The notes: generated by a model from the sequence alone, not told the origin. Numbered from the stretch's first letter, positions 1-8,634 are shown. The stretch: 26,158 nucleotides of DNA from an uncultured Collinsella sp. (GCA_934630855.1 CAKTWW010000031.1:1-26158), one strand, 5' to 3'. Program-made: numbers and translations.

Positions 1-713
1 AGGCGCTCGTAGTGCGGGGCCGCCTGCCCGTGCGTGCCACGGAAGCTGACGGTCAGGCACCGCGCGGCGGGCCGAACCTCGACGTCTCCCAGGTAGTCAT
101 CCGTGTCATCGAGCAGCAGAAAGACCTCGTCGTAGCCATCAAAGTCACCGATGGCAAGGCGCTCGGGCGCGATGCCCACACCCAGATTGCCAAGGAAGAC
201 GAAGGTCTCGTGCTGTCCTTTTTGCAGCTGGCGAATCTGCCACTCCAGCGCATAGGCATCGGTGGGGTTGACGCGTTCGCGCAGCACGGCGCAACGAAGT
301 TCGGGCGCGTTGACCTCGTAGATGGTATCGAGCTCAGCATCCAATGCGCCCCGCAACAAGGCAAGCCGGTTGTCGATCTTGCGTGAGACGCGTTCCAGCT
401 CACGGCGTTTACGTTCGATAAGCTCCTGCTGCTGGGCGAGTTGGCGCTGCATGAGGTCCACGTCGCGAGTGGTCACAAATTCGCGAATCTGAGCCAACGG
501 CAAATCGAGAACGCGCAGGTGGCTGATGGTGTTGAGGGTAGAAAGCTGTCGCGCGCCGTAGTAGCGGTAGCCACTTGCCGCATCGACATACGCCGGCTCC
601 AGCAAGCCCATCTGCTCGTAGTGCCGCAGCGTGCCAACGCTCAGGTTAAACAGGCGCGCGACCTCGCCAATGCGGAGCAGGCCCTCGGTATACTCAGCGT
701 GCGTGTCAGTCAC
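1..713 (-). CDS. MerR-family transcriptional regulator with GyrI-like effector domain (3' end cut by window edge)
   Basis: Reads right to left from a GTG at 713-711, preceded by AAAGGAG at good spacing, and is still open at base 1, so about 237 residues are visible and the C-terminus is missing. Residues about 12-33 (LLRIGEVARLFNLSVGTLRH) form the winged-helix DNA-binding start typical of MerR proteins, followed by YYGARQL and a coiled-coil linker rich in Gln, Glu and Arg (about residues 65-100). The remainder (ELRCAVLRERVN, then a DxxDDY-like segment and VEVRPAARC) resembles a GyrI/BmrR-type ligand-binding domain. The gene starts 50 bp after the MATE pump stop on the same strand, so the two probably form one transcript. 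Inference: it senses a drug or metabolite and activates the pump promoter, which carries a MerR-type dyad at 2163-2177. The ligand cannot be told from the sequence. Confidence 0.88.
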   Translation of the reverse strand, partial: MTDTHAEYTEGLLRIGEVARLFNLSVGTLRHYEQMGLLEPAYVDAASGYRYYGARQLSTLNTISHLRVLDLPLAQIREFVTTRDVDLMQRQLAQQQELIERKRRELERVSRKIDNRLALLRGALDAELDTIYEVNAPELRCAVLRERVNPTDAYALEWQIRQLQKGQHETFVFLGNLGVGIAPERLAIGDFDGYDEVFLLLDDTDDYLGDVEVRPAARCLTVSFRGTHGQAAPHYER

Positions 714-763
714 AGGACCGCTCCTTTCGATAGGGGGTAGGGCGCCAGACTCGTGCCGCCCCG

Positions 764-2110
764 CTACGCCACCAACTTGTCAAAAGCACCGCGGCGGTTG
801 AGCACCGTAAACGCCACCACGCAAATGGCTGCCGACAGAATCGACCCGCACGGCGAGGCGATGCCCATGGGAAACAGCGTGTCGGAATAAGCGTTCGACA
901 GCAGCCATGCGCCCGGCACGCGAATGAGTGCCACGGCCAGCACGTTGTGCGCAAAGCCGATGTAGCTCTTGCCGTACGCAGCGAAAAAGCCGCTAAAGCA
1001 AATATGGATGCCGGCGAAGATCGCGTCGAAAATATAGCTGCGCATATAGCCGGTGCCGGCCGCGACCACTGCGGCGTCCTTGGCAAAAAAGCCGAGAAAC
1101 GCCGGTGCCACCAACCACATGAGCGCCGTGATCAGGCAGCCGTACACCACCGAGATGGTCATGGCGTCCTTGAGCACCTGACGCGCGCGGTCGCCCTTGC
1201 CCGCGCCCGCGTTTTGTGCCGTGAGTGCGCTGACGGTGGCGCCCATGGAGCTCGGCACGATGAACAAAAAGCTGATCATCTTCTCGACCAGGCCCACGGC
1301 GGCGGCGTCGACCAGGCCGCGGTGGTTGGCGATAACGGTGATGAACATAAACGCCACCTGGATGCAGCCGTCCTGCACGGCCACGGGCACGCCAATCTTA
1401 AGGATGCTGCTGAGCACCTCGGGCTGGGGGCGCAGGTCACTGCGCTTGACGTGGATATTCGTGCGGCGGCTCTTGAGCCATACGAGCGCAAGCGCCACAC
1501 TTGCCGTCTGCGCGATCACCGTGCCGAGTGCCGCGCCCACGGGGCCGAGCCCCATATGGCCAATGAACAGAAAGTCGAGCGCGATGTTGATAACGCACGC
1601 CACGCCGATCACGTACATGGGCGAGCGCGAATCGCCCAGGCCGCGAAAGATGGCCGAGAGGATGTTGTATGCGGCGATGCACGGAATGCCGATAAAGCAA
1701 ATGCGCAGGTAGGCGGCAGTGCCCTCGACCGCTTCGGCCGGCGTGCCGATGAGTGCCACGATTTGCGGGCACAACGTGAGCAAGAGCGCGGCCAGTACCA
1801 CCGAGACGCCCATAAAGAGCGTGATGGTGTTGCCGATGGCGGCCTCGGCGCGGTCGAAGCGTCGCGAGCCCACGGCGTGGCCGACGATGACGGTCGTTCC
1901 CATGGCCAGGCCCACGAGCGTCACGGTAATGATATAGAGCGTCTGCGCGCCATTGCCCACGGCGGTGATGCCGGCGGCGCCGCTAAACTGCCCGATAAAG
2001 TACAGGTCGGCCATGCCGTAGAGCATCTGCAAAAAGTACGAGAGCATATAGGGCAGGGCGAAGACCGCGATGGTCTTGAGGACGTTGCCGCGTGTGAGGT
2101 CGTGTTCCAT
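764..2110 (-). CDS. MATE-family multidrug efflux transporter
   Basis: A 448-residue membrane protein with two homologous six-helix halves, the usual MATE length (440-460). The N-terminus (DLTRGNVLKTIAVFALPYML) is the classic MATE opening, and GLGDSRSPMYV near residue 160 and QNAGAGKGDRARQVL near 300 are the paired family motifs after helices 4 and 10. MATE proteins export cationic drugs or metabolites by Na+ or H+ antiport across the cytoplasmic membrane. The start at 2110 (ATG) is chosen because the protein begins as the family does; the ribosome site in front is weak. It is the first gene of a two-gene minus-strand unit with the MerR regulator, and its promoter has the stretched 19-bp spacer expected for MerR control. 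The substrate is unknown. Confidence 0.92.
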   Translation of the reverse strand: MEHDLTRGNVLKTIAVFALPYMLSYFLQMLYGMADLYFIGQFSGAAGITAVGNGAQTLYIITVTLVGLAMGTTVIVGHAVGSRRFDRAEAAIGNTITLFMGVSVVLAALLLTLCPQIVALIGTPAEAVEGTAAYLRICFIGIPCIAAYNILSAIFRGLGDSRSPMYVIGVACVINIALDFLFIGHMGLGPVGAALGTVIAQTASVALALVWLKSRRTNIHVKRSDLRPQPEVLSSILKIGVPVAVQDGCIQVAFMFITVIANHRGLVDAAAVGLVEKMISFLFIVPSSMGATVSALTAQNAGAGKGDRARQVLKDAMTISVVYGCLITALMWLVAPAFLGFFAKDAAVVAAGTGYMRSYIFDAIFAGIHICFSGFFAAYGKSYIGFAHNVLAVALIRVPGAWLLSNAYSDTLFPMGIASPCGSILSAAICVVAFTVLNRRGAFDKLVA

Positions 2111-2152
2111 GGGCAGGGCACTTTCTGGCTTGGTTCATTTACGTACCAGTGT

Positions 2153-2183
2153 AGTGAAAACCCTACAACGATTGTAGAGTCAA
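2153..2183 (-). promoter_or_regulatory. MerR-type promoter and operator for the MATE-merR unit
   Basis: On the minus strand, TTGACT (2183-2178) is followed 19 bp later by TTCACT (2158-2153). The spacer contains a perfect dyad, CTACAA-N3-TTGTAG (2163-2177). An over-long 19-bp spacer with a centred dyad is the hallmark of promoters untwisted by MerR-family activators such as SoxR or BmrR. The encoded regulator is MerR-type, so autoregulation of the pump operon is the simplest reading. The -10 match is poor, as is common for activator-dependent promoters. Confidence 0.68.
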
Positions 2184-2284
2184 GGTTTATGTTGGCGGTG
2201 GGGCGAAAAAAATCGTGCCTTCAATCATTTCCATTTGAATACGGGCACGCGCCGCGCGGGCTTAGCGCCTGCGCCAGCCTTGTA

Positions 2285-2333
2285 GAAATCGATTTCGGAA
2301 CACTTGACACTGCCGCCCGGCGCGCAATAATAC
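2285..2333 (+). promoter_or_regulatory. Promoter of the ABC exporter operon with adjacent palindrome
   Basis: TTGACA at 2304-2309 and TAATAC at 2328-2333 are separated by 18 bp, a good vegetative promoter. The start codon follows about 40 bp downstream. A perfect 12-bp palindrome, GAAATCGATTTC (2285-2296), lies immediately upstream of the -35 box and could be a regulator site. Confidence 0.6.
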
Positions 2334-2372
2334 GTGCGTTTGCGAACAACGTTTGATGGGGGATGAAGCTGC

Positions 2373-4199
2373 GTGCGCAATCTCAAAATCTTGTTTTCCT
2401 ATTTGGGGGCATACCGTCGCGATGCCATACTCGGCGTGATGTTCGTCTCGGTCGAGACTGCGCTTGAGCTGTTTATCCCGGTCATCATGGCCAACATCAT
2501 CGACGTGGGCGTGCCCGCGGGCGACGTCAACTACATGCTGCTGCAGGGCGCGTGCATGCTGGTGTGCGCGGCGTTTTCGCTGGTGCTGGGCCTGGGTTAT
2601 GCCCGCACGTCCGCCCGTGTGGCCTCGGGCCTGGGTGCCAACCTGCGCGAGGCCGAGTATCGCAAGATTCAGACGCTCGCCTTTGGCAACCTGGACAACT
2701 ACGACGCCAGCTCGCTTGTCACCCGCATGACCACCGATATCACCGTCATCCAAAACGCCATCGGCAACGGCTTCCGTCCCATGGTGCGCGGACCGGTGAC
2801 GCTCATCGTCGGTCTGGTCTATGCCCTGGTGCTGTCGCGCCCGCTTGCCATGGTCTTCGCGATTATCCTGCCCGTGCTGGCAATAGTGCTGGGCGTCATC
2901 ACCTACCGCGTGAGCCCGCTCTACCGCCAGCTGCAGACCTCGATGGACCACCTCAACGGCGTGGTGCAGGAGGACCTCACCGCCGTGCGCGCCGTCAAGG
3001 CGTACGTGCGCGCCGAGCACGAGGAGGCCAAGTTCGACACCGTCAATACCGAGCTCGCGCGCACGGCGACGAAGACTTTCGGCAACGCCGTACTCAACCT
3101 GCCGGTGTTTCAGCTGTCGATGTACGTGGCTGCCGTCTCCATCCTGTGGATCGGCGGGCGCATGATTATTGCCGGCGAGCTGGGCGTGGGTTCGCTCACG
3201 GGCTTTATGAGCTACGTGCTGCTGATCATGAACTCGCTCATGATGATCTCCAACGTGTTTTTGCTGCTCACGCGCGCGCTCGCCAGCGTGGAGCGCATTT
3301 CGCGCGTGATTGACGAGCAATCGCTCATCCAAGCGCCCGCGGCAGACGCGGCCGTGCGCGAGGTCGCCGACGGAAGCGTTGAGTTCCGCGACGTGTCGTT
3401 TAAGTACCGCGCGGATGCTGCCGAGGACGTGCTCGAGCATATCGACCTTCGTATCGAGCCGGGCTCCACGGTGGGCGTGCTCGGCGGCACGGGCTCGGGC
3501 AAGAGCTCGCTCGTGCAGCTCATCGCGCGCCTCTACGACGCGACCGAGGGCGCCGTGCTCGTGGGTGGGCGTGACGTGCGCGACTACGACTTGGTTGCCC
3601 TGCGCGACGCCGTGGGCATTGTGCTGCAAAAGAACGTACTGTTTACGGGCACCGTGCGCGAGAACCTGCAGTGGGGCGCGCCCGATGCCACCGACGAGGA
3701 ACTGCTGCGTGCCTGCCGCGCGGCGTGCGTGGACGAGTTCCTGGACCGCATCGGCGGACTCGACGGCGAGTTGGGCCAGGGCGGAACCGGTGTTTCGGGC
3801 GGGCAGAAGCAACGTCTGTGCATCGCGCGCACGCTGCTCAAACATCCGCGCGTGCTCATTTTTGACGACTCAACCAGTGCGGTCGATATGGCGACCGACG
3901 CCAAGATCCGCGAGCATATCGCGCAGATTCCCGATACGACCGTGATCATCATCGCCCAGCGCATCGCGAGCGTGATGGATGCCGATCGCATTGTGGTGCT
4001 GGACGACGGCCGTGTCCATGGCGTGGGCACGCACGAGGAGCTGCTGGCGGGTGACAACATCTACCAGGAGATTTACGCCTCGCAGATGGAGTTCGCGGGG
4101 GATGCGGGCGACGGTGATGCCGACGGCGCGGATGATCCGTTTTCCTCCGTCGCATGCAGATCAATTCGAGCCACGGAAGGAGGTGAGCGTCATGCCTAA
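2373..4199 (+). CDS. ABC exporter half-transporter with degenerate ATP site (BmrC/LmrC type)
   Basis: 608 residues: a six-helix exporter membrane domain (about 1-300) followed by a nucleotide-binding domain. Walker A is GGTGSGKSS (371-379, Lys377), the signature is VSGGQ (474-478), and Walker B is VLIFDDSTSAVD (494-505). The catalytic Glu after Walker B is Asp499, and the switch His is replaced by Gln529 (IAQRIASV). Asp for Glu together with Gln for His is the known pattern of the degenerate subunit in heterodimeric exporters such as BmrCD or TM287/288. The start is GTG 2373, with a G-rich ribosome site (2357-2362). The last 8 bases overlap the next gene, consistent with coupled translation of a partner. 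Likely cargo is a drug, lipid or peptide; this cannot be decided from the sequence. A 30-residue acidic and polar C-terminal tail follows the ATPase domain. Confidence 0.93.
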   Translation: MRNLKILFSYLGAYRRDAILGVMFVSVETALELFIPVIMANIIDVGVPAGDVNYMLLQGACMLVCAAFSLVLGLGYARTSARVASGLGANLREAEYRKIQTLAFGNLDNYDASSLVTRMTTDITVIQNAIGNGFRPMVRGPVTLIVGLVYALVLSRPLAMVFAIILPVLAIVLGVITYRVSPLYRQLQTSMDHLNGVVQEDLTAVRAVKAYVRAEHEEAKFDTVNTELARTATKTFGNAVLNLPVFQLSMYVAAVSILWIGGRMIIAGELGVGSLTGFMSYVLLIMNSLMMISNVFLLLTRALASVERISRVIDEQSLIQAPAADAAVREVADGSVEFRDVSFKYRADAAEDVLEHIDLRIEPGSTVGVLGGTGSGKSSLVQLIARLYDATEGAVLVGGRDVRDYDLVALRDAVGIVLQKNVLFTGTVRENLQWGAPDATDEELLRACRAACVDEFLDRIGGLDGELGQGGTGVSGGQKQRLCIARTLLKHPRVLIFDDSTSAVDMATDAKIREHIAQIPDTTVIIIAQRIASVMDADRIVVLDDGRVHGVGTHEELLAGDNIYQEIYASQMEFAGDAGDGDADGADDPFSSVACRSIRATEGGERHA

Positions 4200-6090
4200 G
4201 ACATCAGCTCAGGCCCGTCCGGCCAATCTGGGGCAGACACTCCGCCGCCTGCTCTGCTATATGGGCCACGCCAAGTTCTCGCTGCTCGCGGTGGGCGTGC
4301 TCGCCTCCATCGCCGCCATCGCAAGCCTTGCCGGCACCTATATGGTGCGTCCCATCGTCAACGGCTTGGCCGCGGGCGGGGAGGAGCTGCTCACCAAGCA
4401 GGTTCTCTTTACGGCCGCCATCTACGCTGCTGGCGTGCTCTCGGCACTGGGCTACTCGCAAATCATGGTGCGCGCAGCCCAGCGTGTTGTGTCCGACATC
4501 CGCCGCGACCTGTTCGCGCACATTCAGACGCTGCCGCTCAGCTATTTCGACAGCACGCGCTCGGGCGACATCATGAGCTTCTTCACCAACGATGTCGACA
4601 CGGTCTCCGAGGCGCTCAACAACAGCTTTGCCAACGTGATTCAGGCGACCATCCAGGTCATCGGCACCACGGCCATGCTCATCATCCTCAACTGGCAGCT
4701 CACGATTATCACGCTCGTGTGCGACGCGGCCATCGTGCTGTACGCGCGCTACTCGGGTATTCGCTCCAAGCGTTTCTTTGCCGCCCAGCAGGCATCGCTC
4801 GGCGACTTGGACGGATATGTCGAGGAGATGGTCTCGGGCCAAAAGGTCATCAAGGTCTTTAACCACGAGGCGGCGAACGTCGCCGGCTTCACCGGCCGCA
4901 ACGACGAGCTTCGCCGCACCGGCACCGCTGCCGTGAGCTATGCCAACTCGATGGTGCCCATGACCGTGGTGATCGGCTACGTTAACTACGCCATCGTTGC
5001 GGTGGCGGGCGGCATGCTCTGCATCAACGGCCTGGCCGACGTGGGCGCGCTCGCGAGCTACCTGGTCTTTGTACGTCAGGCGGCTATGCCCATCAACCAG
5101 TTTACGCAGCTGGGCAACTTCTTGCTCAACGCGCTGGCCGGTGCCGAGCGCCTGTTTGCCGCGATGGATCTGGAGCCCGAGGTGGACGAGGGCTGCGTGG
5201 AGTTGGTGCAGACGGGTGAATCCGCGTGGGCGTGGAAGATTCCCGAGGGCCGCGGTGTGGGCACGTACGGGCATCTGCACGACGTGGCCTCGGTCGACGA
5301 TGCGGGCCGTGCGGTGGCGGCCGACGGTACCGAGCTTGTGACCGGGTTGGTGCCGCTTGCCGGCGACGTGCGCTTCCATGCCGTGGACTTTTCCTACGTG
5401 CCGGGCACGCGCGTGCTCACGGACCTCAACCTGTTTGCCAAACCGGGGCAAAAGATCGCCTTTGTGGGTTCGACGGGCGCCGGAAAGACGACCATCACCA
5501 ACCTCATCAACCGCTTCTACGAGGTCGATGACGGCGAGATTACGTACGACGGCATCGACGTTAAGCACATTGCCAAGGCCAGCTTGCGCGGGTCGCTCGG
5601 CATCGTGCTGCAGGATACGCACCTGTTTAGCGGCACCATTGCCCAGAATATCCGCTTTGGCAAGCTCGATGCGACCGACGAGGAAGTGCGCGCCGCCGCC
5701 GAGGCTGCCTGTGCCGACTCGTTTATCCGCCGCCTGCCGCAAGGCTACGACACGCCGGTCACAGCCGACGGCGCCAACCTGAGCCAGGGCCAGCGCCAGC
5801 TGCTCGCCATCGCGCGCGTGGCCGTGGCCGATCCGCCGGTGCTCATCCTGGACGAGGCGACAAGCTCCATCGACACACGCACCGAAAAGCTCATCGAGCG
5901 CGGCATGGACCGCATCATGCGCGGGCGCACCACGTTTATGATCGCGCACCGCCTGTCCACCGTCCGCGACGCCGACGCGATCATGGTCCTCGAACACGGC
6001 CGCATCATCGAACGCGGCACCCACGAGGAGCTCCTCGCGTTGCACGGGGAGTACTGGCAGCTGGCGCATGGCCTAAAGGAGCTGGATTAA
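4192..6090 (+). CDS. ABC exporter half-transporter with consensus catalytic residues, partner of the preceding gene
   Basis: 632 residues from ATG 4192, which has an excellent AAGGAGGTGA ribosome site six bases upstream; longer readings start inside the upstream gene and lack one. Membrane domain about 25-330, ATPase domain about 385-632. Walker A is VGSTGAGKTT (Lys432), Walker B is VLILDEATSSID (Glu555 intact) and the switch is IAHRLSTV (His586). The signature is LSQGQ (530-534) instead of LSGGQ. This complements the first subunit: the defective signature faces the defective Walker B site, and the intact SGGQ of the partner faces this intact site. An extra stretch of about 55 residues (332-385) lies between membrane and ATPase domains. 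Transcription probably ends at the palindrome beginning at 6139, which is followed by a T run. Confidence 0.94.
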   Translation: MPKTSAQARPANLGQTLRRLLCYMGHAKFSLLAVGVLASIAAIASLAGTYMVRPIVNGLAAGGEELLTKQVLFTAAIYAAGVLSALGYSQIMVRAAQRVVSDIRRDLFAHIQTLPLSYFDSTRSGDIMSFFTNDVDTVSEALNNSFANVIQATIQVIGTTAMLIILNWQLTIITLVCDAAIVLYARYSGIRSKRFFAAQQASLGDLDGYVEEMVSGQKVIKVFNHEAANVAGFTGRNDELRRTGTAAVSYANSMVPMTVVIGYVNYAIVAVAGGMLCINGLADVGALASYLVFVRQAAMPINQFTQLGNFLLNALAGAERLFAAMDLEPEVDEGCVELVQTGESAWAWKIPEGRGVGTYGHLHDVASVDDAGRAVAADGTELVTGLVPLAGDVRFHAVDFSYVPGTRVLTDLNLFAKPGQKIAFVGSTGAGKTTITNLINRFYEVDDGEITYDGIDVKHIAKASLRGSLGIVLQDTHLFSGTIAQNIRFGKLDATDEEVRAAAEAACADSFIRRLPQGYDTPVTADGANLSQGQRQLLAIARVAVADPPVLILDEATSSIDTRTEKLIERGMDRIMRGRTTFMIAHRLSTVRDADAIMVLEHGRIIERGTHEELLALHGEYWQLAHGLKELD

Positions 6091-6138
6091 CCCGTTCGGG
6101 CACGGTACTTTGGCCCTCCATGCTCCTCACCCCGCCTC

Positions 6139-6205
6139 AAACCGTCCCAACATTCGACGTTTTTTGCCAATATCGGGAAAAGCATCGAATGTTGGGACGG
6201 TTTTT
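6139..6205 (+). repeat. Palindromic repeat family B, copy 1 (terminator-like)
   Basis: 21-nt arms at 6139-6159 and 6183-6203 pair with one mismatch (A at 6184). The stem core reads CCGTCCCAACATTCGA, the loop is about 23 nt, and the right arm runs into TTTTT. It lies 48 nt after the stop of the ABC operon, so it can act as an intrinsic terminator. It is 64/65 identical to the copy at 7379-7443; a diverged third copy is at 21311-21375. Confidence 0.85.
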
Positions 6206-6303
6206 CTGTCATCCGATCGGGTGGAATCGCTTTCTCGCGCACGAAGGTGTGCGAATCCGCGAGCAGGGGAATAAGGTTGGTTATCCGACCCATTGGAGGG
6301 CTC

Positions 6304-7341
6304 ATGGACCTGCCGATCGTCCTGTCCCATAAGACCGCCTGGCTGTACCACAACGTGGCGCGCCCGTTAGAGCCGCTCTCGCGAGCAAGCAGCCTATACG
6401 ACGAGGATCAGTTTGCCGACGAGGCGGAGTCGACCGCGGACCTGCCCAAACTGGGGTTAGATGCCAAGGGGCTGAGAATATCTGCGGCGGTCGAGATTGT
6501 TACCGACTACCTGGCCTCACTTGGCATTCCACATGAGGAGCTCGATCGTATCGACACGCTGGTCAGCTTCGATTTTGAACGCTCTCGGCCGGCTGGCCTT
6601 CGACGCCACGTGTTTGGGGCGCCCATACCTTCGGATCATCTTATCGAGGTGGCAGAGGGTCTCTTGGTGGTTGACGAGGCCATGTGTTTTGTCCAGGCGG
6701 GTTCGTGGATGAGTGAGCCCGAGCAGCTGGAATATGGGTATGAAATCTGCGCCCGATACCATTTGAATCATTTGTCGTCAGGCGATTATATCGAGATGGG
6801 GCAGAGGTATACCGTTGTCGACTTGGTCGCTTATTGCGATGAGAACCGATCTCGTCAGGGGGCTACACGTGCGGCTGCCGTGCTCAGGCGTGTGCACGAT
6901 GGCGCGCGGTCGCCCATGGAGACGGCCACCGCGATCACGGTCGTCGCGAAGCGTTCCCAAGGCGGGCTCGGGTACACCAGGGTTGAGCTCAACCATCGGG
7001 TCGATGTTCCCAACGAGCTCAAATATCTCGCTAAGGCCGGGTATTTCGAGATCGATGTATATGCACCTGCGAGCGGTACGGGGATTGAATACAACGGCTC
7101 GGACCATCTCGATAAACAGCGCAGTGCGTCTGACGCGGAGCGCATGACCGTGCTGAGCGCGCTGGGCTTTAGGATGATCGTCCTCACCGGGACCCAGTTT
7201 GCCAACCGGCTGCAATTGCACCGGGCGATGAATGCCATTGCGCTCGCTATGGGTCTCAAATGCGATCGAAGCGAGACGTTCCAGAAACGGCAGAATGACC
7301 TGCGGGAATTCGTGATTCGGCACTGGAACGGTGGCCTCTAG
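6304..7341 (+). CDS. Endonuclease-like domain protein (Vsr/DUF559-type fold), function unknown
   Basis: 345 residues from ATG 6304, preceded by GGAGGG; an upstream in-frame GTG at 6247 lacks a comparable site. The C-terminal part resembles the very short patch repair/DUF559 version of the PD-(D/E)XK nuclease fold. Asp251 (EIDVYA) and Glu262 (IEYNGSDH) are followed by Asp277 and Arg280 (DAERMTVLSALGF) and a terminal beta strand and helix. The motif SPMETA about 50 residues before the core and a central region with a CARYHL motif match the layout of actinobacterial proteins usually annotated as endonuclease-domain or AbiEi-like. No partner methylase or toxin is adjacent. It stands alone between two near-identical palindromes, and its codon use is somewhat less GC-rich than its neighbours, which hints at acquisition. 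The fold assignment is by motif only. Confidence 0.72.
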   Translation: MDLPIVLSHKTAWLYHNVARPLEPLSRASSLYDEDQFADEAESTADLPKLGLDAKGLRISAAVEIVTDYLASLGIPHEELDRIDTLVSFDFERSRPAGLRRHVFGAPIPSDHLIEVAEGLLVVDEAMCFVQAGSWMSEPEQLEYGYEICARYHLNHLSSGDYIEMGQRYTVVDLVAYCDENRSRQGATRAAAVLRRVHDGARSPMETATAITVVAKRSQGGLGYTRVELNHRVDVPNELKYLAKAGYFEIDVYAPASGTGIEYNGSDHLDKQRSASDAERMTVLSALGFRMIVLTGTQFANRLQLHRAMNAIALAMGLKCDRSETFQKRQNDLREFVIRHWNGGL

Positions 7342-7378
7342 GGGCGTCTGGCCCGTCATCCGAGCCCCGCGGACACCT

Positions 7379-7443
7379 AAACCGTCCCAACATTCGACGT
7401 TTTTTGCCAATATCGGGAAAAGCGTCGAATGTTGGGACGGTTT
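7379..7443 (+). repeat. Palindromic repeat family B, copy 2
   Basis: Perfect 21-nt arms at 7379-7399 and 7423-7443 with a 23-nt loop, starting 37 nt after the stop of the nuclease-like gene. Compared with copy 1 at 6139-6203 there is one difference (G at 7424 instead of A), and here the stem is perfectly paired. No T run follows (GTTTGAATG), so it is a weaker terminator than copy 1. Confidence 0.86.
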
Positions 7444-7574
7444 GAATGCTGAGGATGGGCCCGGGAAGCCCTTCTTGCTCGAATGGCATGCCCTGTCGTA
7501 CGCGTGTCGGCACGATTCTCTTGTGGGGTATTATGTTTCCCGAAGAATAAATCGCTGCGCGAGGGGAGGATTGC

Positions 7575-8630
7575 GTGGACGAGCTCACGCAACATGACGG
7601 TTTTGGCCGCGATATCAACTACCTGCGCATTGCCGTTACCGACAAGTGCAATTTCCGCTGCATTTACTGCATGCCCGCCGATGGTGTGGCACCTCGTGCG
7701 CATGGCGAGCTACTCAGCGCCGAGGAAATCGCCCGCTTTGTACGTCTGGTGGCGGGGGAAGGCATTCGCCGCGTGCGTCTGACGGGTGGCGAGCCGTTGG
7801 TCAGCCGCCGCATTATCCCGCTCATTCGCGACATCCGCGCGATCCCGCAGATCGAGGACATCTCGCTCACCACCAACGGCGCCCTGCTGCCCAAGCTGGC
7901 GCCGCAGCTCAAAGACGCCGGGCTCGACCGCGTCAACATTTCGCTCGATACGCTCGACCCCGCGCTCTTTGGAAAGATTACGCGCCTGGGCCGGCTCGAG
8001 CAGACCATGGCGGGCATCGATGCAGCGCTTGCTTGGGGGTTCGAGCCCGTCAAAGTCAACTGTGTTGTGGTTCGTCGCCTCAACCAGGACGTGGCGGCCC
8101 TCGCGCGGCTCACGGTCGGCCGCCCCATTCACCTGCGCTTTATCGAATACATGCCCATCGGCGACGAGCACACGAGCTCGCATTGTGCCGTGGACCCGCA
8201 TGCGCCCACGCTCAATCCCGAGCTGTGGGACGCGAGCGACACCGTACCGAGCGACGAGCTGCGGGCACGCATCAATGCCGGGGCCGCTGCGGCGGGTCTG
8301 GGCGAGCTTGGGCCGCTCGACATCAACGACGCTCCTGCCGGTGCCGGTCCCGCGCGCTACTGGCGCTTTCCGGGCGCGGCGGGCACGGTCGGCTTCATTA
8401 GTGCCATGTCCAACCATTTTTGCGCGAGCTGCAACCGTCTGCGCCTGACGGCAGACGGCAACGTACGCCCGTGCCTGTTCAGCGATGCCGAGTATTCGGT
8501 CCGCGAGGCGCTACGCCGTGGTGATGATATGCAGGTGCTTTCGATTTGGCGCGATGCCGTGGCCCACAAACCGCAGGAACACGCGATAATTGAGGGCACG
8601 CAACGATTTATGTCCCAAATCGGAGGATGA
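7575..8630 (+). CDS. moaA: GTP 3',8-cyclase MoaA (molybdenum cofactor biosynthesis)
   Basis: 351-residue radical SAM enzyme that converts GTP to 3',8-cyclo-GTP, the first step of molybdopterin synthesis. The N-terminal cluster motif is CNFRCIYC (Cys25, Cys29, Cys32). The second iron-sulfur site is Cys283-x2-Cys286-x13-Cys300 (CASCNRLRL then RPCLF). The protein ends in Gly-Gly, the conserved C-terminal tail needed for activity. TGGEPLVS (after residue 70) is the SAM-binding GGE motif. The start is GTG 7575 with GAGGGGAGGA just upstream. The next gene's ribosome site (GGAGG, 8622-8626) lies within the last two Gly codons, so moaA and moaC-mobB are translated as a pair. A likely -10 (TATTAT, 7529-7534) is visible but no convincing -35. 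Confidence 0.97.
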   Translation: MDELTQHDGFGRDINYLRIAVTDKCNFRCIYCMPADGVAPRAHGELLSAEEIARFVRLVAGEGIRRVRLTGGEPLVSRRIIPLIRDIRAIPQIEDISLTTNGALLPKLAPQLKDAGLDRVNISLDTLDPALFGKITRLGRLEQTMAGIDAALAWGFEPVKVNCVVVRRLNQDVAALARLTVGRPIHLRFIEYMPIGDEHTSSHCAVDPHAPTLNPELWDASDTVPSDELRARINAGAAAAGLGELGPLDINDAPAGAGPARYWRFPGAAGTVGFISAMSNHFCASCNRLRLTADGNVRPCLFSDAEYSVREALRRGDDMQVLSIWRDAVAHKPQEHAIIEGTQRFMSQIGG

Positions 8631-8634
8631 TCAT

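Noticed and set aside
947..2356. Open frame of 469 codons on the plus strand opposite the MATE gene
   Set aside because: Extremely His/Ala/Arg-rich translation with no domain; it is the antisense shadow of a clear MATE gene in GC-rich DNA.
2262..3845. Open frame of 527 codons on the minus strand opposite the first ABC gene
   Set aside because: His/Arg-rich shadow of the ABC transporter codons; no ribosome site or recognisable motif.
4204..6069. Open frame of 621 codons on the minus strand opposite the second ABC gene
   Set aside because: Same type of antisense shadow; composition is that of reversed GC-rich codons.
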